Of a stretch of 64,000 nt of DNA, positions 23,206-35,329 are shown piece by piece (within the stretch, counting starts at the first letter, position 1; each line of letters starts with the position of its first letter). This stretch comes from Hofstenia miamia (lineage: Eukaryota > Xenacoelomorpha > Acoela): the NCBI GenBank assembly GCA_004352715.1, contig SCFE01000022.1:2208880-2272879 (forward strand), read 5' to 3'. The notes beneath the pieces are model-generated. The model did not search any database and was not told the DNA's origin. It worked only from the letters and a program-made list of their open reading frames with translations. The position numbers were made by a program, and so were the translations under genes.

Positions 23206-24205
23206 NNNNNNNNNNNNNNNNNNNNNNNNNNNNNNNNNNNNNNNNNNNNNNNNNNNNNNNNNNNNNNNNNNNNNNNNNNNNNNNNNNNNNNNNNNNNNNN
23301 NNNNNNNNNNNNNNNNNNNNNNNNNNNNNNNNNNNNNNNNNNNNNNNNNNNNNNNNNNNNNNNNNNNNNNNNNNNNNNNNNNNNNNNNNNNNNNNNNNNN
23401 NNNNNNNNNNNNNNNNNNNNNNNNNNNNNNNNNNNNNNNNNNNNNNNNNNNNNNNNNNNNNNNNNNNNNNNNNNNNNNNNNNNNNNNNNNNNNNNNNNNN
23501 NNNNNNNNNNNNNNNNNNNNNNNNNNNNNNNNNNNNNNNNNNNNNNNNNNNNNNNNNNNNNNNNNNNNNNNNNNNNNNNNNNNNNNNNNNNNNNNNNNNN
23601 NNNNNNNNNNNNNNNNNNNNNNNNNNNNNNNNNNNNNNNNNNNNNNNNNNNNNNNNNNNNNNNNNNNNNNNNNNNNNNNNNNNNNNNNNNNNNNNNNNNN
23701 NNNNNNNNNNNNNNNNNNNNNNNNNNNNNNNNNNNNNNNNNNNNNNNNNNNNNNNNNNNNNNNNNNNNNNNNNNNNNNNNNNNNNNNNNNNNNNNNNNNN
23801 NNNNNNNNNNNNNNNNNNNNNNNNNNNNNNNNNNNNNNNNNNNNNNNNNNNNNNNNNNNNNNNNNNNNNNNNNNNNNNNNNNNNNNNNNNNNNNNNNNNN
23901 NNNNNNNNNNNNNNNNNNNNNNNNNNNNNNNNNNNNNNNNNNNNNNNNNNNNNNNNNNNNNNNNNNNNNNNNNNNNNNNNNNNNNNNNNNNNNNNNNNNN
24001 NNNNNNNNNNNNNNNNNNNNNNNNNNNNNNNNNNNNNNNNNNNNNNNNNNNNNNNNNNNNNNNNNNNNNNNNNNNNNNNNNNNNNNNNNNNNNNNNNNNN
24101 NNNNNNNNNNNNNNNNNNNNNNNNNNNNNNNNNNNNNNNNNNNNNNNNNNNNNNNNNNNNNNNNNNNNNNNNNNNNNNNNNNNNNNNNNNNNNNNNNNNN
24201 NNNNN
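23206..24205. other. Assembly gap, 1000 Ns
   Basis: Round-number gap. The bases right after it start the duplicate of 16760 onward. Frames drawn through it have no meaning. Confidence 1.
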
Positions 24206-25480
24206 TTCCACATGGCAAATAGTCATGGGTGTTACGAGAACTTCAGGGTGTCCCAATGTAGCCTCCTTTACTCGGTCTTAACTACTCATCATTAAGAATT
24301 TTATATGCCCTCAACTCACTTTTTTGTAGAAATCTATATTCTATTAACACTAAAAGTTTTTGAAAGCGAGCAGAATACGCTATTCGAGTAAGCATGTATC
24401 TTGTATTGATAAAAGCAAATTGTTTTGACAAATTGAATTTTCTGATTGGGAAGTACACAAAGCATAAATGAGGCGGAAGATTTTGAAACAGTGTTATATA
24501 GAATTTGCAATTGATTAATACATAGAATGTTTAATGTTGCAAGCTCCTATAAAATTAAAAGACTGTTGGGCGAAAGTTCTTACTTAATTTAGTGCCGCCA
24601 TATTGTGTTTAATTTCAAATTTTGTAATTTGCCACCGCATGACTTCTGCCATCGGTACCTGTTAAATATTGAATGTTATTGTTATATAGATAAAATTTGT
24701 TACACATTCGGAATAAAACTTTTTGGTTTCACTTTCATTGGTTCCTCATTTGTTTTCTCTAAGCTAAATTATCAAACGATGTCCAGCTAAATTGGTTTCG
24801 TTTTGAGAAAGAGCCGGAGTAGGTCTGAGGGCGCATAAGTGCATCGCCCTTGTGATTTTATGTCCGGTTTTCCATGCTCTGTTACTTAATGGCGAATTCC
24901 TAATGTGTAACAAAACTAACAAAACAATGGAAAGAGCAAGAGCCCATATGCCTCATAAACATTGTTCATCAAACAAGGAGACAAATACCGTCTATGCATT
25001 GATTTCCACATGCTAAACGATGTTACAAAGAAAGACGCATGTCCTCTTTTGCTCATAGATGAAATTCATTACAATGCAACACAATATAAAATCTTGTCCA
25101 CGATAGATCTGTGCAAAGCCTATTAGCAAGTACTGATGAAAGAATCTAATATCGAAAAAACGGCATTTATCACCCCTGCAACCTTCCAGCGGTATGTAAC
25201 AAAAGTACTCCTAAATGAAAAATCGACACTGGAAGACGGCATCGCCACTTACATCGACGACACCCTCATATCCTCAACAACTGTGGAGGAACAAAGCAGC
25301 AAACTCAACAAAATCCTGACACTGCTCTACAATGCAGGCTTAAGAATTAATTCTAAGAAATGCACATTCACAGTGAAAAAAGTTACATTCCTTGGATGGA
25401 TAGTACAAGCTGGAAATATAAAAATAAAAGATAACGCCAAAAACTAATAGAGGAAATCCAGCAACAAAGGAATAAAAAAG
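24206..25480. repeat. 1275-bp near-identical direct duplicate, copy 2
   Basis: Counterpart of 16760-18034. Beyond 25480 this copy continues as normal Gypsy pol, whereas copy 1 switches to hAT sequence. Confidence 0.9.
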
Positions 25481-25961
25481 ATCTCCAACTAATCCTTGGT
25501 TTTGTTAACTATTACCACATGTTTATGCCCAATCTAGCAGAAAAGACTCACAACATGTCAAATTTACTAAGAGTGAAACAAGATTTCAAGTGGAACTGGA
25601 AAGCAGAAGAGCTAAACCAACTAAAAAATTTATTAAAAGCATCCCCACTCTTAATAGTGTAACTCAACAGATGCATTCGTCCTGGATACTGATGCCAACA
25701 CAGTCGCCATCAGTGCAACCCTCAGCCAGATACAAAACGGAGAAGAAAAACCTATCCAATACTTCTAACGAAAATTACGAACCTTTGAATTAAATTATGG
25801 AGCAACGAAATTAGAAATGCTCAAAGTAGAATTGCATAAAAGCTTCCACCATTTCCTCATCATAGAAAAAACATTCATTGTTCGTCTGACAACAGCAGTT
25901 TATGCTGGCTTAAGAAATATTCCAGAGATCATTCAATAATTATAACCAGATGGATCGAGTA
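24946..25961 (+). pseudogene. Ty3/Gypsy pol fragment, copy 2: RT and RNase H
   Basis: RT blocks as in copy 1 (YIDDTL, KKCTFTVKKVTFLGWIV), then a longer stretch than copy 1: LILGFVNYYHMFMPNLAEK and FKWNWKAEELNQLKNLLKAS, the usual connection before RNase H ('GLvNYYR.FiPnfa', 'W......fe.LK..L'). Later frames are shifted and interrupted. It ends at TRWIEY, where the hAT element is inserted. No LTR, integrase or gag seen. Confidence 0.85.
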
Positions 25962-26298
25962 CAGGGGTTGGAAAAAATTAATTGGAGAGCTAGCAATTAA
26001 TTCGTTCTTTGTCAATTAATTAATTAATAATTGGCAACTCAAAAATAAAATTAATTGCAATTAATTGGTAATTAGCAAAAAAATTAAAGCGTCAACTAAA
26101 TCTTGGGTAAACCAAGTCTTTAGCAATATGTTATATGCTTTGATATCGCAATAATAGTGCAACTAAAGTGTAACAAAATATAAATTGAAGGAAATATCTA
26201 AATTCAGTTTTTCAATTTAGTCTGCTGACGCTACAATCGCCTTCTGCACGGTCTCCTTTCCACATAAGTTTTTGTTCATTTTCAGAAATATTTGTTGC
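25962..26298. mobile_element. hAT element, left end (cut by gap)
   Basis: Starts CAGGGGTTGGAAAAAATTAA after the target sequence ATCGAGTA (25954-25961), mirror of the right end at 18381. AT-rich AATTAATT repeats follow to ~26075, then unassigned DNA to the gap. Confidence 0.8.
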
Positions 26299-26514
26299 NN
26301 NNNNNNNNNNNNNNNNNNNNNNNNNNNNNNNNNNNNNNNNNNNNNNNNNNNNNNNNNNNNNNNNNNNNNNNNNNNNNNNNNNNNNNNNNNNNNNNNNNNN
26401 NNNNNNNNNNNNNNNNNNNNNNNNNNNNNNNNNNNNNNNNNNNNNNNNNNNNNNNNNNNNNNNNNNNNNNNNNNNNNNNNNNNNNNNNNNNNNNNNNNNN
26501 NNNNNNNNNNNNNN
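26299..26514. other. Assembly gap, 216 Ns
   Basis: Lies between the hAT left part and the end of an element with 21-bp repeats. Confidence 1.
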
Positions 26515-26598
26515 CTTGAATGTGACTAGTCCAAACTTGAATGTGACTAGTCCAAACTTGAATGTGACTAGTCCAAACTTGAATGTGAGAAGGTATAG
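26515..26598. mobile_element. Right end of a second 21-bp-repeat element
   Basis: Four units of CTTGAATGTGACTAGTCCAAA, then AGGTATAG, matching the right end at 19716-19827. The rest is inside the gap. Confidence 0.85.
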
Positions 26599-29237
26599 TT
26601 AAAATAAAGAACTATTTTCGTTTAACTATGCGAGGTCACTTGTTAATAAATAATTATAGAAATTCTTGAATAGAATTTACTTTTATGTATATATGACATT
26701 AAAACAGTTACTTATTTAGTATATCAGCTAAAATCAATATTCCTTTTTGTATACAATACTGGTTTCTAAAAAAGCAATTAAAATTAAAAAATTGATTAGG
26801 TGTTCAGAAATTGAATTTTATTATTGCAAAATGCATTCTCGTAATTTACTAAAATATATTTTCTATCAATTTAAGAGTATAATGAAACTAATCTATGTAT
26901 GCAATTGCCAATACAAGCTTTCTTATTAAATTTATGCAGATAATTCACATTTACAGTTAACTTTAATGTGTTCCTTCGAGCACAATTCAGTCTTTTCTGA
27001 AGTTCGCTGTAGATATGCACAAGGCACTCTTTCTGCATCACTAAGAAGAGTAAATCTCTTATGCGCTTTTAATACACTTAGAAATGGGTTATTTTTCCTG
27101 TTGGTTTTTCTAAGGGGAGCAACCTTGATAGAATCGTTCATCTTTTCCAATGTTTACCGTAAATTTCTTAATATTAACGTACCCTAATAGTTGTGACGAA
27201 ATGTGGTAAACAAGGACATGTATGTATGGTGTAACCGAAATAAACAAGCAATCAGTACAATATCTCTAAAATTTGTCAGAAATATTTAAATTACATATTC
27301 AAAACAGTATTTGCAAATAACGAAATTTTTCTGTGTTAAGGTTAAGTTATTATACATGAATGTTGCCGTTAATTGAAATTCAAATTTTCCAATAGAATGC
27401 TTGTTTTAAGATGACTTATTGTCGATTTCAGATAGTACTATGCCGCATTCTAAATATGAGACTGCAAATTCTCGGGAATTTTTAAAAAATTTTAAAGCAT
27501 CTTCTTTGGAATATTCACCGCACATTGCATTATATAGAGAAGTCCACAAATCCCATGTGGTGCTATGCATAAACCATTGAAATATTGTATTTGTAACAAA
27601 AATTTGACAACATATTATTAAAATTCTTTCATTTATATGTAAAAATTGAATTTAACATTTCATTTTTTAGAAAAATAGTTAAGGAAAATTTTTTTTGAAT
27701 ACTTGACGATGGATTTTTTATTTTGAGGTTCAAAGATATTCCTTTCCTATATCAAAACTTAGGAAAATATAAAAGCGTAATTTAACTCAAGAAGGAGGTC
27801 ATCATCACCCCAAATTCTGTATTTAGCTCATAGTGCAATGCTACTCTAAAAATAGACTACACTCTTTTTAAATACAGTCATCAACCATTGAGAAAAATAT
27901 GCTATCCTTAAAATCAGATTCCATTAAAGGAATTTCTGAAAAAAAATTTTTTCTATGATTTATGCCAAACAAAAAACTTTCAAGATGTCTCAGCCAATAG
28001 CAATAATGGATTTTATGTTTTCAAAATGGCCATTAGTTAATTTTTAAAAAGACCATAAATATTCATTATTGCGGTTGTTTTCTAACTGTTAAAGTGTCTT
28101 AAACAATCATTCATCCATGCAACCTTTCAGTGTTACTTTTTTTTATAAGCAAAGCTAATTCTCTCAGGTTATCTACACAGAAGCTATTTTTGAGGTCAAA
28201 GCTTATTGACAATTCAAAACAAGTGAATCATGACATTTTTATCACTTTGCTTAGTTGTAGCAATTTGCAATTTGATCATTCGACAGCGCCATCTGTCAAA
28301 ATTTCATAACACCTTGAAGCAATAATGCAGTGTGAAACACGGAAATAAATGTAATTGATGCTCCTCTTTGATAGATTTTTACAGTTTTTAGTATGCAAAC
28401 TTATAGGCATAATGGGTCAATTTAATTACACACTTCAGCATTATTTGAAGAATTTGATATGAAATAACAAAAAAATTAAAAAATTTCTGCATTATCATAT
28501 CTACTTCCAAAATTGTCATTAATTTTCCATTAATGGACGTAATAAATTTTTCATTTTCTCCATTTCCATTAATGGATTTTTAAGAAATTTTTGCATTAAT
28601 TTCAAATTAATTTTTGAACAGCCCTGTATACAAAAAAAATATATATGCAATCATCATTTATATATATTCTCACCATTGTCAAAAACGATGAAGTAGTTAA
28701 TGTGTCCAACTGTACCTGGAGTAATTTTTCAAGATCATTTTCAGTAGGAAGTGCTTGTTTCAAACGCTTCATTTCAAATCTTTGAAATAACATGTGTTTA
28801 GATCGGGAGAATGCAGTGCCTGTTTCATCAATGCTAAATTCTTATTCTTCAATAATTACGAGTGTGAGATGCCTGCATGCGGACTAACATTATCCTATTG
28901 AAGTACTGCGTTTCCCATGATATTGATTCTCAACTCATTTATAGTAATAATTTTTGAAGCTTCATCTAGAGTGTCTGTGTATAATTATGTATTTACAGTC
29001 TTTTGTGCTAATAGTGGAAAGAATGGGATATTCCAGCAAAGTTACTGCTACAAAAACTATAAATCTTTTATCTGAAATAGGTCATCTAGCTAATTCTTGT
29101 TATTGCCATCTGGAACAGTCCAATTGGGAAACAACTTCTCAACAGTAACAGCAAGGTTAACCTTTATGATTTTGAAATGTCTACAAAGTAATATGGCAAA
29201 ATCGGGTTCTCTCATCTTTATTTGCGTCACTAACCAC
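26599..29237. other. AT-rich DNA, one probable MITE end, no gene recognised
   Basis: 28480-28625 ends in CAGCCCTG and, read in reverse, starts CAGGGCTGTTCAAAAATTAA, like a hAT end related in style to the 25.96-kb element. The partner end was not found. The frame at 26966-27187 and the others are unremarkable. Confidence 0.4.
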
Positions 29238-29805
29238 CAGACTTGTCAATGAGCCGTAATTTCTTAGCTTGGCTCGGCTCGTTTAAATTTTGAGTGAGTT
29301 CGGCTCGGATCGGCACAGAAAATCTTTCAATGAGGCTCGTTTCAGCTCGGTATTTTTTAAAAAAAATATTGTGCTCTCAGAATTTTTTCAATTGCTCTTC
29401 CTATTATTTAATAAACATTTCTAAAATGCGATTATAAATAAGGAATATTGAATGAAAAAATAAGAAAAATCTGCATAATCAAATTAACAAACAGCACTAT
29501 AATTTTGGTTGCTTTTATTGTGGTAGGTGTACGGGCCGCTGTCAGCAAGCATTCCATCTTTAGATATATTAAACATAACCGAGGGAACTACTAGTTATTG
29601 TGTAATCTATCTAATGAGATAACAAGAGCATTTTCATTCCAAGGTTAATCAGTATTCAGAGAATAAGTTAATTCCAAACTTCTTCTTACAGAATCAGGCC
29701 TCCGGCCGAAGCGATGAACCATTTCCAATACCTAATGTCTCAGCTCATANTGTATATCCAATACTCTGCTCAAGCTCGGCTCGGCTCGGCTCGTTGACAA
29801 GTCTG
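29238..29805 (-). mobile_element. hAT-type MITE rich in GAGCC, copy 2, with an inner insertion
   Basis: Ends CAGACTTGTCAATGAGCC and GGCTCGTTGACAAGTCTG. Flanks CTAACCAC (29230-29237) and TTAACCAC (29806-29813) match at 7 of 8 positions. Inverted relative to copy 1. About 29510-29749 is foreign to the family and ends at a single N (29750), so this part may be an insertion or a contig join. Confidence 0.85.
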
Positions 29806-30172
29806 TTAACCACATGAAGAAGCCGAAGATTACTTTTATTTTACTTTCTACGAGTGTGCTTTAGTATGTAGCAGGTTATTGTTTTTATTGAAGTTATTAA
29901 GACTCTTTAAAATGCTTATGATATAAATTCCTTAAATCTATAGCTGGATCAACCGTTTCGTAGTCTTAGCTGTTAACTGCTTAGATGATTTGCAGAGTGG
30001 TATATTGGAATTACCCATTCTCTTAATTGTTAGATTGAATTGCTAATCAAAGTTCAGTAATGAGTCCAATGTAATTTCCAAGTAATTAAAATTAGCCACT
30101 ATCTGGGCGTCATTAAAATTCAACGTGTTTAGAGCAATTTTTATAACTAGCTTTTGACTTTGATACAGAATT

Positions 30173-30468
30173 CAGACTTGTCAACGAGCCAAGCGAGCCG
30201 AGTTTGAGCAGAGTATTGGATATACAACGAGCCCAAAACGAGCTGTTTTTAAGTAAAACAAATTTATAGTGCTGCATGTTAATTTGATTATGCAGATTTT
30301 TCTAATTTTTTCATTCAATATTCCTTACTTATTCTAGAAATATTTATTAAATAATAGGAAGACCAATGGAAAAAATTCTGAGAGCACAATATTTAAAAAA
30401 AAATATCGAGTTGAAACGAGCCTCATTGAAAGACTTTATGTGGCGAGCCGAACTTACTCAAAATTTAA
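30173..30468 (+). mobile_element. hAT-type MITE rich in GAGCC, copy 3, right end missing
   Basis: Starts CAGACTTGTCAACGAGCC after ACAGAATT (30165-30172). The right terminal repeat is absent, yet the same ACAGAATT follows directly at 30469-30476, so the deletion stops at the target duplication. It is inserted in a LINE remnant. Confidence 0.8.
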
Positions 30469-30476
30469 ACAGAATT

Positions 30477-30790
30477 GAGATTTGGTAGGATTAACACGTA
30501 GTTAGATTAGCACAAAATAATGAGCCCAGTTATCCAAAATTTGTTTATCAATTTGTTTGAATAAAATGACATTGGTTCATCAGCATATTGAATAACATGA
30601 TTATTATTGTAATTATTTAAATCGTTGACACATACATATTTTAAAAAGCTAGGGTCCTAAAATTGATCCGGAACACCTTTTTTGATTTCAATCAAATTTG
30701 AAAAAGTTTCATTAAGTTTATGTCGTTGTTTTCCATTACTTAAATAATTGGGATAATTACTTCTGCATGCCTTATTTTAATGAATCATGA
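30477..30790 (-). pseudogene. LINE reverse-transcriptase fragment with mutated catalytic motif
   Basis: The minus frame contains IKKGVPDQF and VIQYADEPMSF, equivalent to NGVPQG and the YADD box of LINE D (13.5-14.8 kb). The second Asp is Glu, so it could not polymerise. Fragment only. Confidence 0.65.
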
Positions 30791-30894
30791 AGACTGCTGC
30801 AGAGATGAAATCGGATCCGGATACGATTTGAATTTTGAAAAAATTTTCGATTTTTGAATCCGAATTGAAATTAAGATTTAAAATATATCATTCT

Positions 30895-31010
30895 TTTGTG
30901 ATGCAATATTTCAAGTGCTTGAACATTGTCTTGAGATAGACGTCTTCTTCTGTCTGTGGTTAACAACCCATCAGAAGAAAATCGATTTCTGATTGACGCG
31001 ATAATGCTTT
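30895..31010 (-). pseudogene. hAT transposase C-terminal remnant
   Basis: The minus frame reads IRNRFSSDGLLTTDRRRRLS followed by QDNVQALEILHH, the 'R.....R..L.p..v..L.fL' dimerisation region at the end of hAT transposases. A possible element end CAGAGATGAAATCGGATCCG lies outside it at ~30799, and a loosely matching partner near 33140-33175. Confidence 0.6.
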
Positions 31011-31436
31011 GCTTACAAAGCACTGTATAAAACTATGAATTAAAAATTTATCATATTCATTTATTGTTTATTTGTAAGCTTTTATAATAATGGGATTTCT
31101 ACATTGCTCAGAAATTTTAATCATAATATATCAGGTAGATTTTTCATAATTGAGTTTCTTAAGGCCTTTCCTTCCCTTATCAATATTATTATGTCCAAAT
31201 CCATGAATAAATATCTTGCAAATGATTTGAATAGTTTAACAGGCATAATGTGTATACTTAACGTAATAACAATTTAATGTATTGCAATGCTGCATATTTG
31301 ATGCAAAATGCCACCAAATCACACAGAAAAATATCCAACTAATCTTATTCATTAATAATAGCAGAAAGTAAACGCAGAAATTTTAACATTTTAGGTTCTG
31401 GGAATCTCGTATCTCTTTTTTCAATGCGAAATTCTC

Positions 31437-31640
31437 TAGCATAAGATAAGATAAGATAAGATATTCTATATTTAGAGACTTTTATTTACAATTTCAGAAA
31501 CTGATAAATTCTCTAAATAGCGTCAATGATGTACAAAAATAATAAAAAAGACATGAAATATATACAAGAACAGCGTCATATAAAGCACCATATAAATCCA
31601 AGTATTACATTGGATTTTAAATTTCAAATTATGTAAAAGC
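31437..31640 (-). mobile_element. LINE 3' end with GATAA-repeat tail, minus strand
   Basis: (GATAA)n at 31444-31466 is followed by sequence similar to the 3' end of LINE D at 13585-13700 (ATATTTAGAG... CTCTAAATAGCGTCAA). In the minus orientation the tail is (TTATC)n. Confidence 0.65.
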
Positions 31641-31738
31641 AAAGTAATTTAATCAAGAAAGCTACGCGCTGCTACAGCGAACTTACGCCGAACTCCTTTC
31701 AACTATACCGCATAATCATTTCTCATCCGAGGTACTAA

Positions 31739-32090
31739 GATCCGCCGCGGATTAAATCTTTACTAAACGGTGTGCCTAGTAAATACAGTTTCAAAGAGAT
31801 TTTGGTAATTTCGATCTTAAAATTTTTATTATTGCTTACACATGGAGTTGAAGCCAATCCAGGCCCTTTGCTAAATTATAAAGCATTTAAAAAATTACGT
31901 TCATTTAAATTTATACATAAAAAATTGGGATTTCACGTCACTTATTAGTAATTTTCATAAGTATATAGTGCTAGAAATTTCTGAGACATGGTTTACTATC
32001 AATGACCTTGATAACGTCTGGTCAGACAACAATAATCAATATAAATTTTACTCGATAAAAGCAAGAAAGGTGCTGTGGGGGCTCCTAACT
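31739..32090 (+). pseudogene. LINE ORF start with 2A-like motif and endonuclease beginning
   Basis: An open plus frame from 31739 carries LKFLLLLTHGVEANPGP (motif GVEANPGP at 31844-31867), close to the ribosome-skipping consensus D-x-E-x-N-P-G-P but with Gly in place of the Asp. The frame stops soon after. A shifted frame continues as EISETWFTINDLDNVW, the start of a LINE endonuclease. Virus-like 2A sequences upstream of the endonuclease are known in several animal non-LTR retrotransposons. The copy is decayed. Confidence 0.65.
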
Positions 32091-32470
32091 GAACGCTAAA
32101 ACTTGGATGCCACCGACCAGACCTGGTCCAAAAGCCCTGGCAAGAAAAGGGTAGGATACAGGTTTGGCCATCAACACCCTCGATTGACAGATGAAGCCTT
32201 TGAGCTTCCTATTTTGCCTGTCTCTACATGCTCTAAAAGGTTGGGAAATAAAAAACCTTTACTCTTGAACGACTTTTCGACTATTGGAGATCTGCGTATG
32301 GTCATCTCTGACATGACGATTGAGAGCTTTCTGCTCTGAAAACATACGGTCTCACTCCGTGCACCGTAGGTGTCTCGTAATGGCATGTGCAAGCTTTGGC
32401 ACTGTTGCGAAGACCGCCCCAGAAAATCCCCTTTGTATCAAATCCTTGTCGCCCCTGATCAGACCTGCGA
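32091..32470. other. Block of unusually balanced base composition
   Basis: GC content is visibly higher than on either side. An open plus frame of 78 codons (32103-32339) matches nothing I know. It may be another transposon or foreign insert. Confidence 0.3.
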
Positions 32471-32506
32471 TTTTGTGAATTACTTCACTTCATTTCTTAT
32501 CCCTAA

Positions 32507-32665
32507 AGCATGATAGAAAATATATTGAATAAAAAATAAAACAAATCTGCAAAAGCAAATTGAAAAGCAGAACTATAAATTGGCTTGGTCTATTAAAGGC
32601 TCGTTTTGGGCTCGTTGTATATCAAATTGTACACTCAAGCTCGGCTCGGCTCGTTGACAAGTCTG
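32507..32665 (-). mobile_element. hAT-type MITE rich in GAGCC, copy 4, truncated
   Basis: Only one end is kept: GCTCGGCTCGGCTCGTTGAC followed by AAGTCTG at 32665. The inner part matches copies 2 and 5 and breaks off near 32507. Confidence 0.75.
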
Positions 32666-34526
32666 ATGTTACCTTATCTTATTTAATGGAATATTTTGTA
32701 TTCACACACCTTCGGAAAACTGAGTTGATTTTGGGATTGCGAATTGCTTGTAGAGAATTTTCATAATGTCTTTCGATAGAGGGACATAGTTCAATGATGC
32801 AACAAATACAGAATTCCATTTGCTTCTCTGTGTTTTGTTCTTGAAAAGACGCATTAAATAAAAATTTACAAAATCCTGCTCCCCCATTTGCAAGTTTATA
32901 GAAACAAATGTTTGTTTCCGGTCGCTTTACTCTTTAGCGTTAAATGATGCTAACGGGAATTGTATTTGCAGATTTAAAAATACATCATAAATTAAATTTA
33001 TAAAAATAAATTTATAAAGAATTTCGTGGGAATCTGTGGTGCGAATCATGTAATTCATTTGCAAAATTTTTCTTATATATCATAATTATAAACGTATGTA
33101 AAGTAAAAAGTATATTTATATGATATATGTTTTTTTTGAAAATTTTTGGATCGGAATCACATCCACCACCTCTTCAGTTTGTTTCTACCAAGAAATTGTG
33201 CATTTTTTACACACTGATAGACACTGATGAATCGGATATCATTTAAAAAATAATGTACAATGAGAGAAAGCTCATATTCTCTATATTTCATTCAATAAGA
33301 AATCTTGCAATACTAAGAGACCTCAAGTCGGCATCCTGATTATTGACGGTGGATTTCGGCCTCCTGTATCTTTTTAAAACCAAGACAATAGAAGTCCTCC
33401 CAAGTCGCTTCTTTTCTGAACTTCCATGTATTAATATATCACAAATATGGGACTTAGTAAAAATCCATGTTACTCTAGCTGTTTAGTCCGATGATATCTA
33501 TTGTGAAATCATCAAAATTTGCTCAAGTATCATCAACATTAATCTAAAAGTGCATCAAAAATATTCAATTCCAATGAATGACTTAAATTTTACTCCTGCG
33601 ATTTTAGAAATTGAATATGCAGTTTTAAATTTTATGACCTTATAGAAAATATATTGTTTATATAAGCTTATTGTATACCGTAAACTGGGGTAATTCGGAA
33701 CATTGGGGTAATTCGGAACGCCTGTCTTTTTATATAAAGCATCTTCGTAACCACATGTTTATGGGATTAAGGGGATCATAAAAAATTATATGTAATTAAA
33801 TAAACATATATGCCCAGAGGCACACCCAGAGAGGGGGACTGGGGAAAGTTCCCCCTCCCTCTACAGAGCACAGATGCTTACATTCCTTATTAAATGTATG
33901 TCTATAGCAACCCTAGTACATCTATATTAACTATTGTTTTTACTCTATGTCTGCAGATGTAGGCAATATGAAACTACAATTATTGAAAAAATTGGAAAGC
34001 GATTAATCTATTGCATACTTTAAAAAAAACGATCAATGTATTACTTAAGAAAATGGCCAATTATTTAAGATTCACTAAAAACATTTTCACGTGCATTTAG
34101 AGTTGAGAATCTTGCTGAAGCATATAATCAAGTCTCGATTTGAGAAGAATTATTGTGCTTTCTAATAATATAGCATTGACTGTTGAGTGTACTGCACTGC
34201 TTTATATGATTCCACCGACCAAGTTCCCCTATTTTTTATATTGAAGTCACAATATTAACCTTATTTCGTGCAATTGTGATATTCTGTCGGACACCTCAGG
34301 GACGAGATAAATATCTAAATACATAAAACATTTTTAAATACATACTTAGTGATACTTAAAGTTGCCAATAATCTATTGTGTGAAAGGTAGAAATTGATTA
34401 ATATATTGAATTAGAAAAATCTATTTGTAGCTTTCCAATTAAAAATTGCGTATTCTTGCTGGTCTGTAGGATAGTGAATTTAATATACCGGATAATTGCG
34501 GAAATTTACCGGATACCGGATAAGAG
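32666..34526. other. AT-rich DNA with small repeats
   Basis: 33685-33720 holds two tandem GGGGTAATTCGGAAC units. 33813-33860 starts CAGAGGCACACCCAGAGAGG with G/C runs, like one end of a hAT MITE related to 38570-38650. No gene seen. Confidence 0.4.
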
Positions 34527-34770
34527 TGAAAGCAAATTTATTGCTCAATGTATACAAAATTCTTCAAACTATCACATGACAAAAGAAAAATAAAATACAA
34601 ACAAATAAATAACTACAAATTAATATGTACGATATATAATAATATTATCAATATTTGTGTGAATGATTGCGTAGGTGCTCAATGTTGGATGTATGTTTCG
34701 AATGCATGAAGTGTATTACCGTCCCCTAATGTATATTGTTTTATTAGAATTATTATAATATATTATTATA
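34527..34770 (-). mobile_element. LINE family A 3' fragments
   Basis: 34527-34745 follows 11122-11340 closely (TATACAAAATTC.. to CCCCTAATGTATATTGTTTT) and is followed by degenerate TA-rich sequence to 34830. A second shorter piece lies at 35072-35140. Minus orientation. Confidence 0.7.
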
Positions 34771-35329
34771 ATATATATAATATATAATAATAATAATATA
34801 TAATAATATATAATATATTATAATATATTGTTAAACTATTACAAGGGCAACCAGAAATATGACTTTGAAAAAAAAAAGTAGGACCCTATTTTTTGTGACA
34901 AAATATGACGGAATTTAATTAAATATGTCTTAAAATATACCTTCTATTTTTCAAATTGATCCTTTTAAGCTATAGAAAACGTTTTTCTATTACTGAGAAC
35001 AAAATATAAAACAAATACAAAAACTCTAACATAATAATTAGTAAATTTTTTAAAGCAACTGCGTCACTGAATAAGAGTCAAAGCAAATTTATTGCTCAAT
35101 GTATACAAAATTCTATAAACTAACACATGACAAAAGAAAAATAATGATAATAACAGCTCATAAATTCTCAACATAGAGAAACCTCTCTCAACTGCAGCCG
35201 ATGTTGCTTGACATTGTCAAAGCTTGGCATATAATTCCAATTAAAGATTGAAACCGGTATTTTCTAATCGGGACTTGATATAGGCGATTATTTCACGGGT
35301 ATCATTTCCAGGATCAAGGGTGCCAGGAT

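Noticed and set aside
23110-24295. Long open frames of 340-375 codons
   Set aside because: They consist almost entirely of Ns. The same applies to frames across 26299-26514, 42103-43102, 43732-44653, 47146-47260 and 57792-58791.
30799-33175. A complete hAT element of 2.4 kb
   Set aside because: A C-terminal transposase remnant is present, but the ends match poorly and no target duplication was found. LINE pieces fill the interior.
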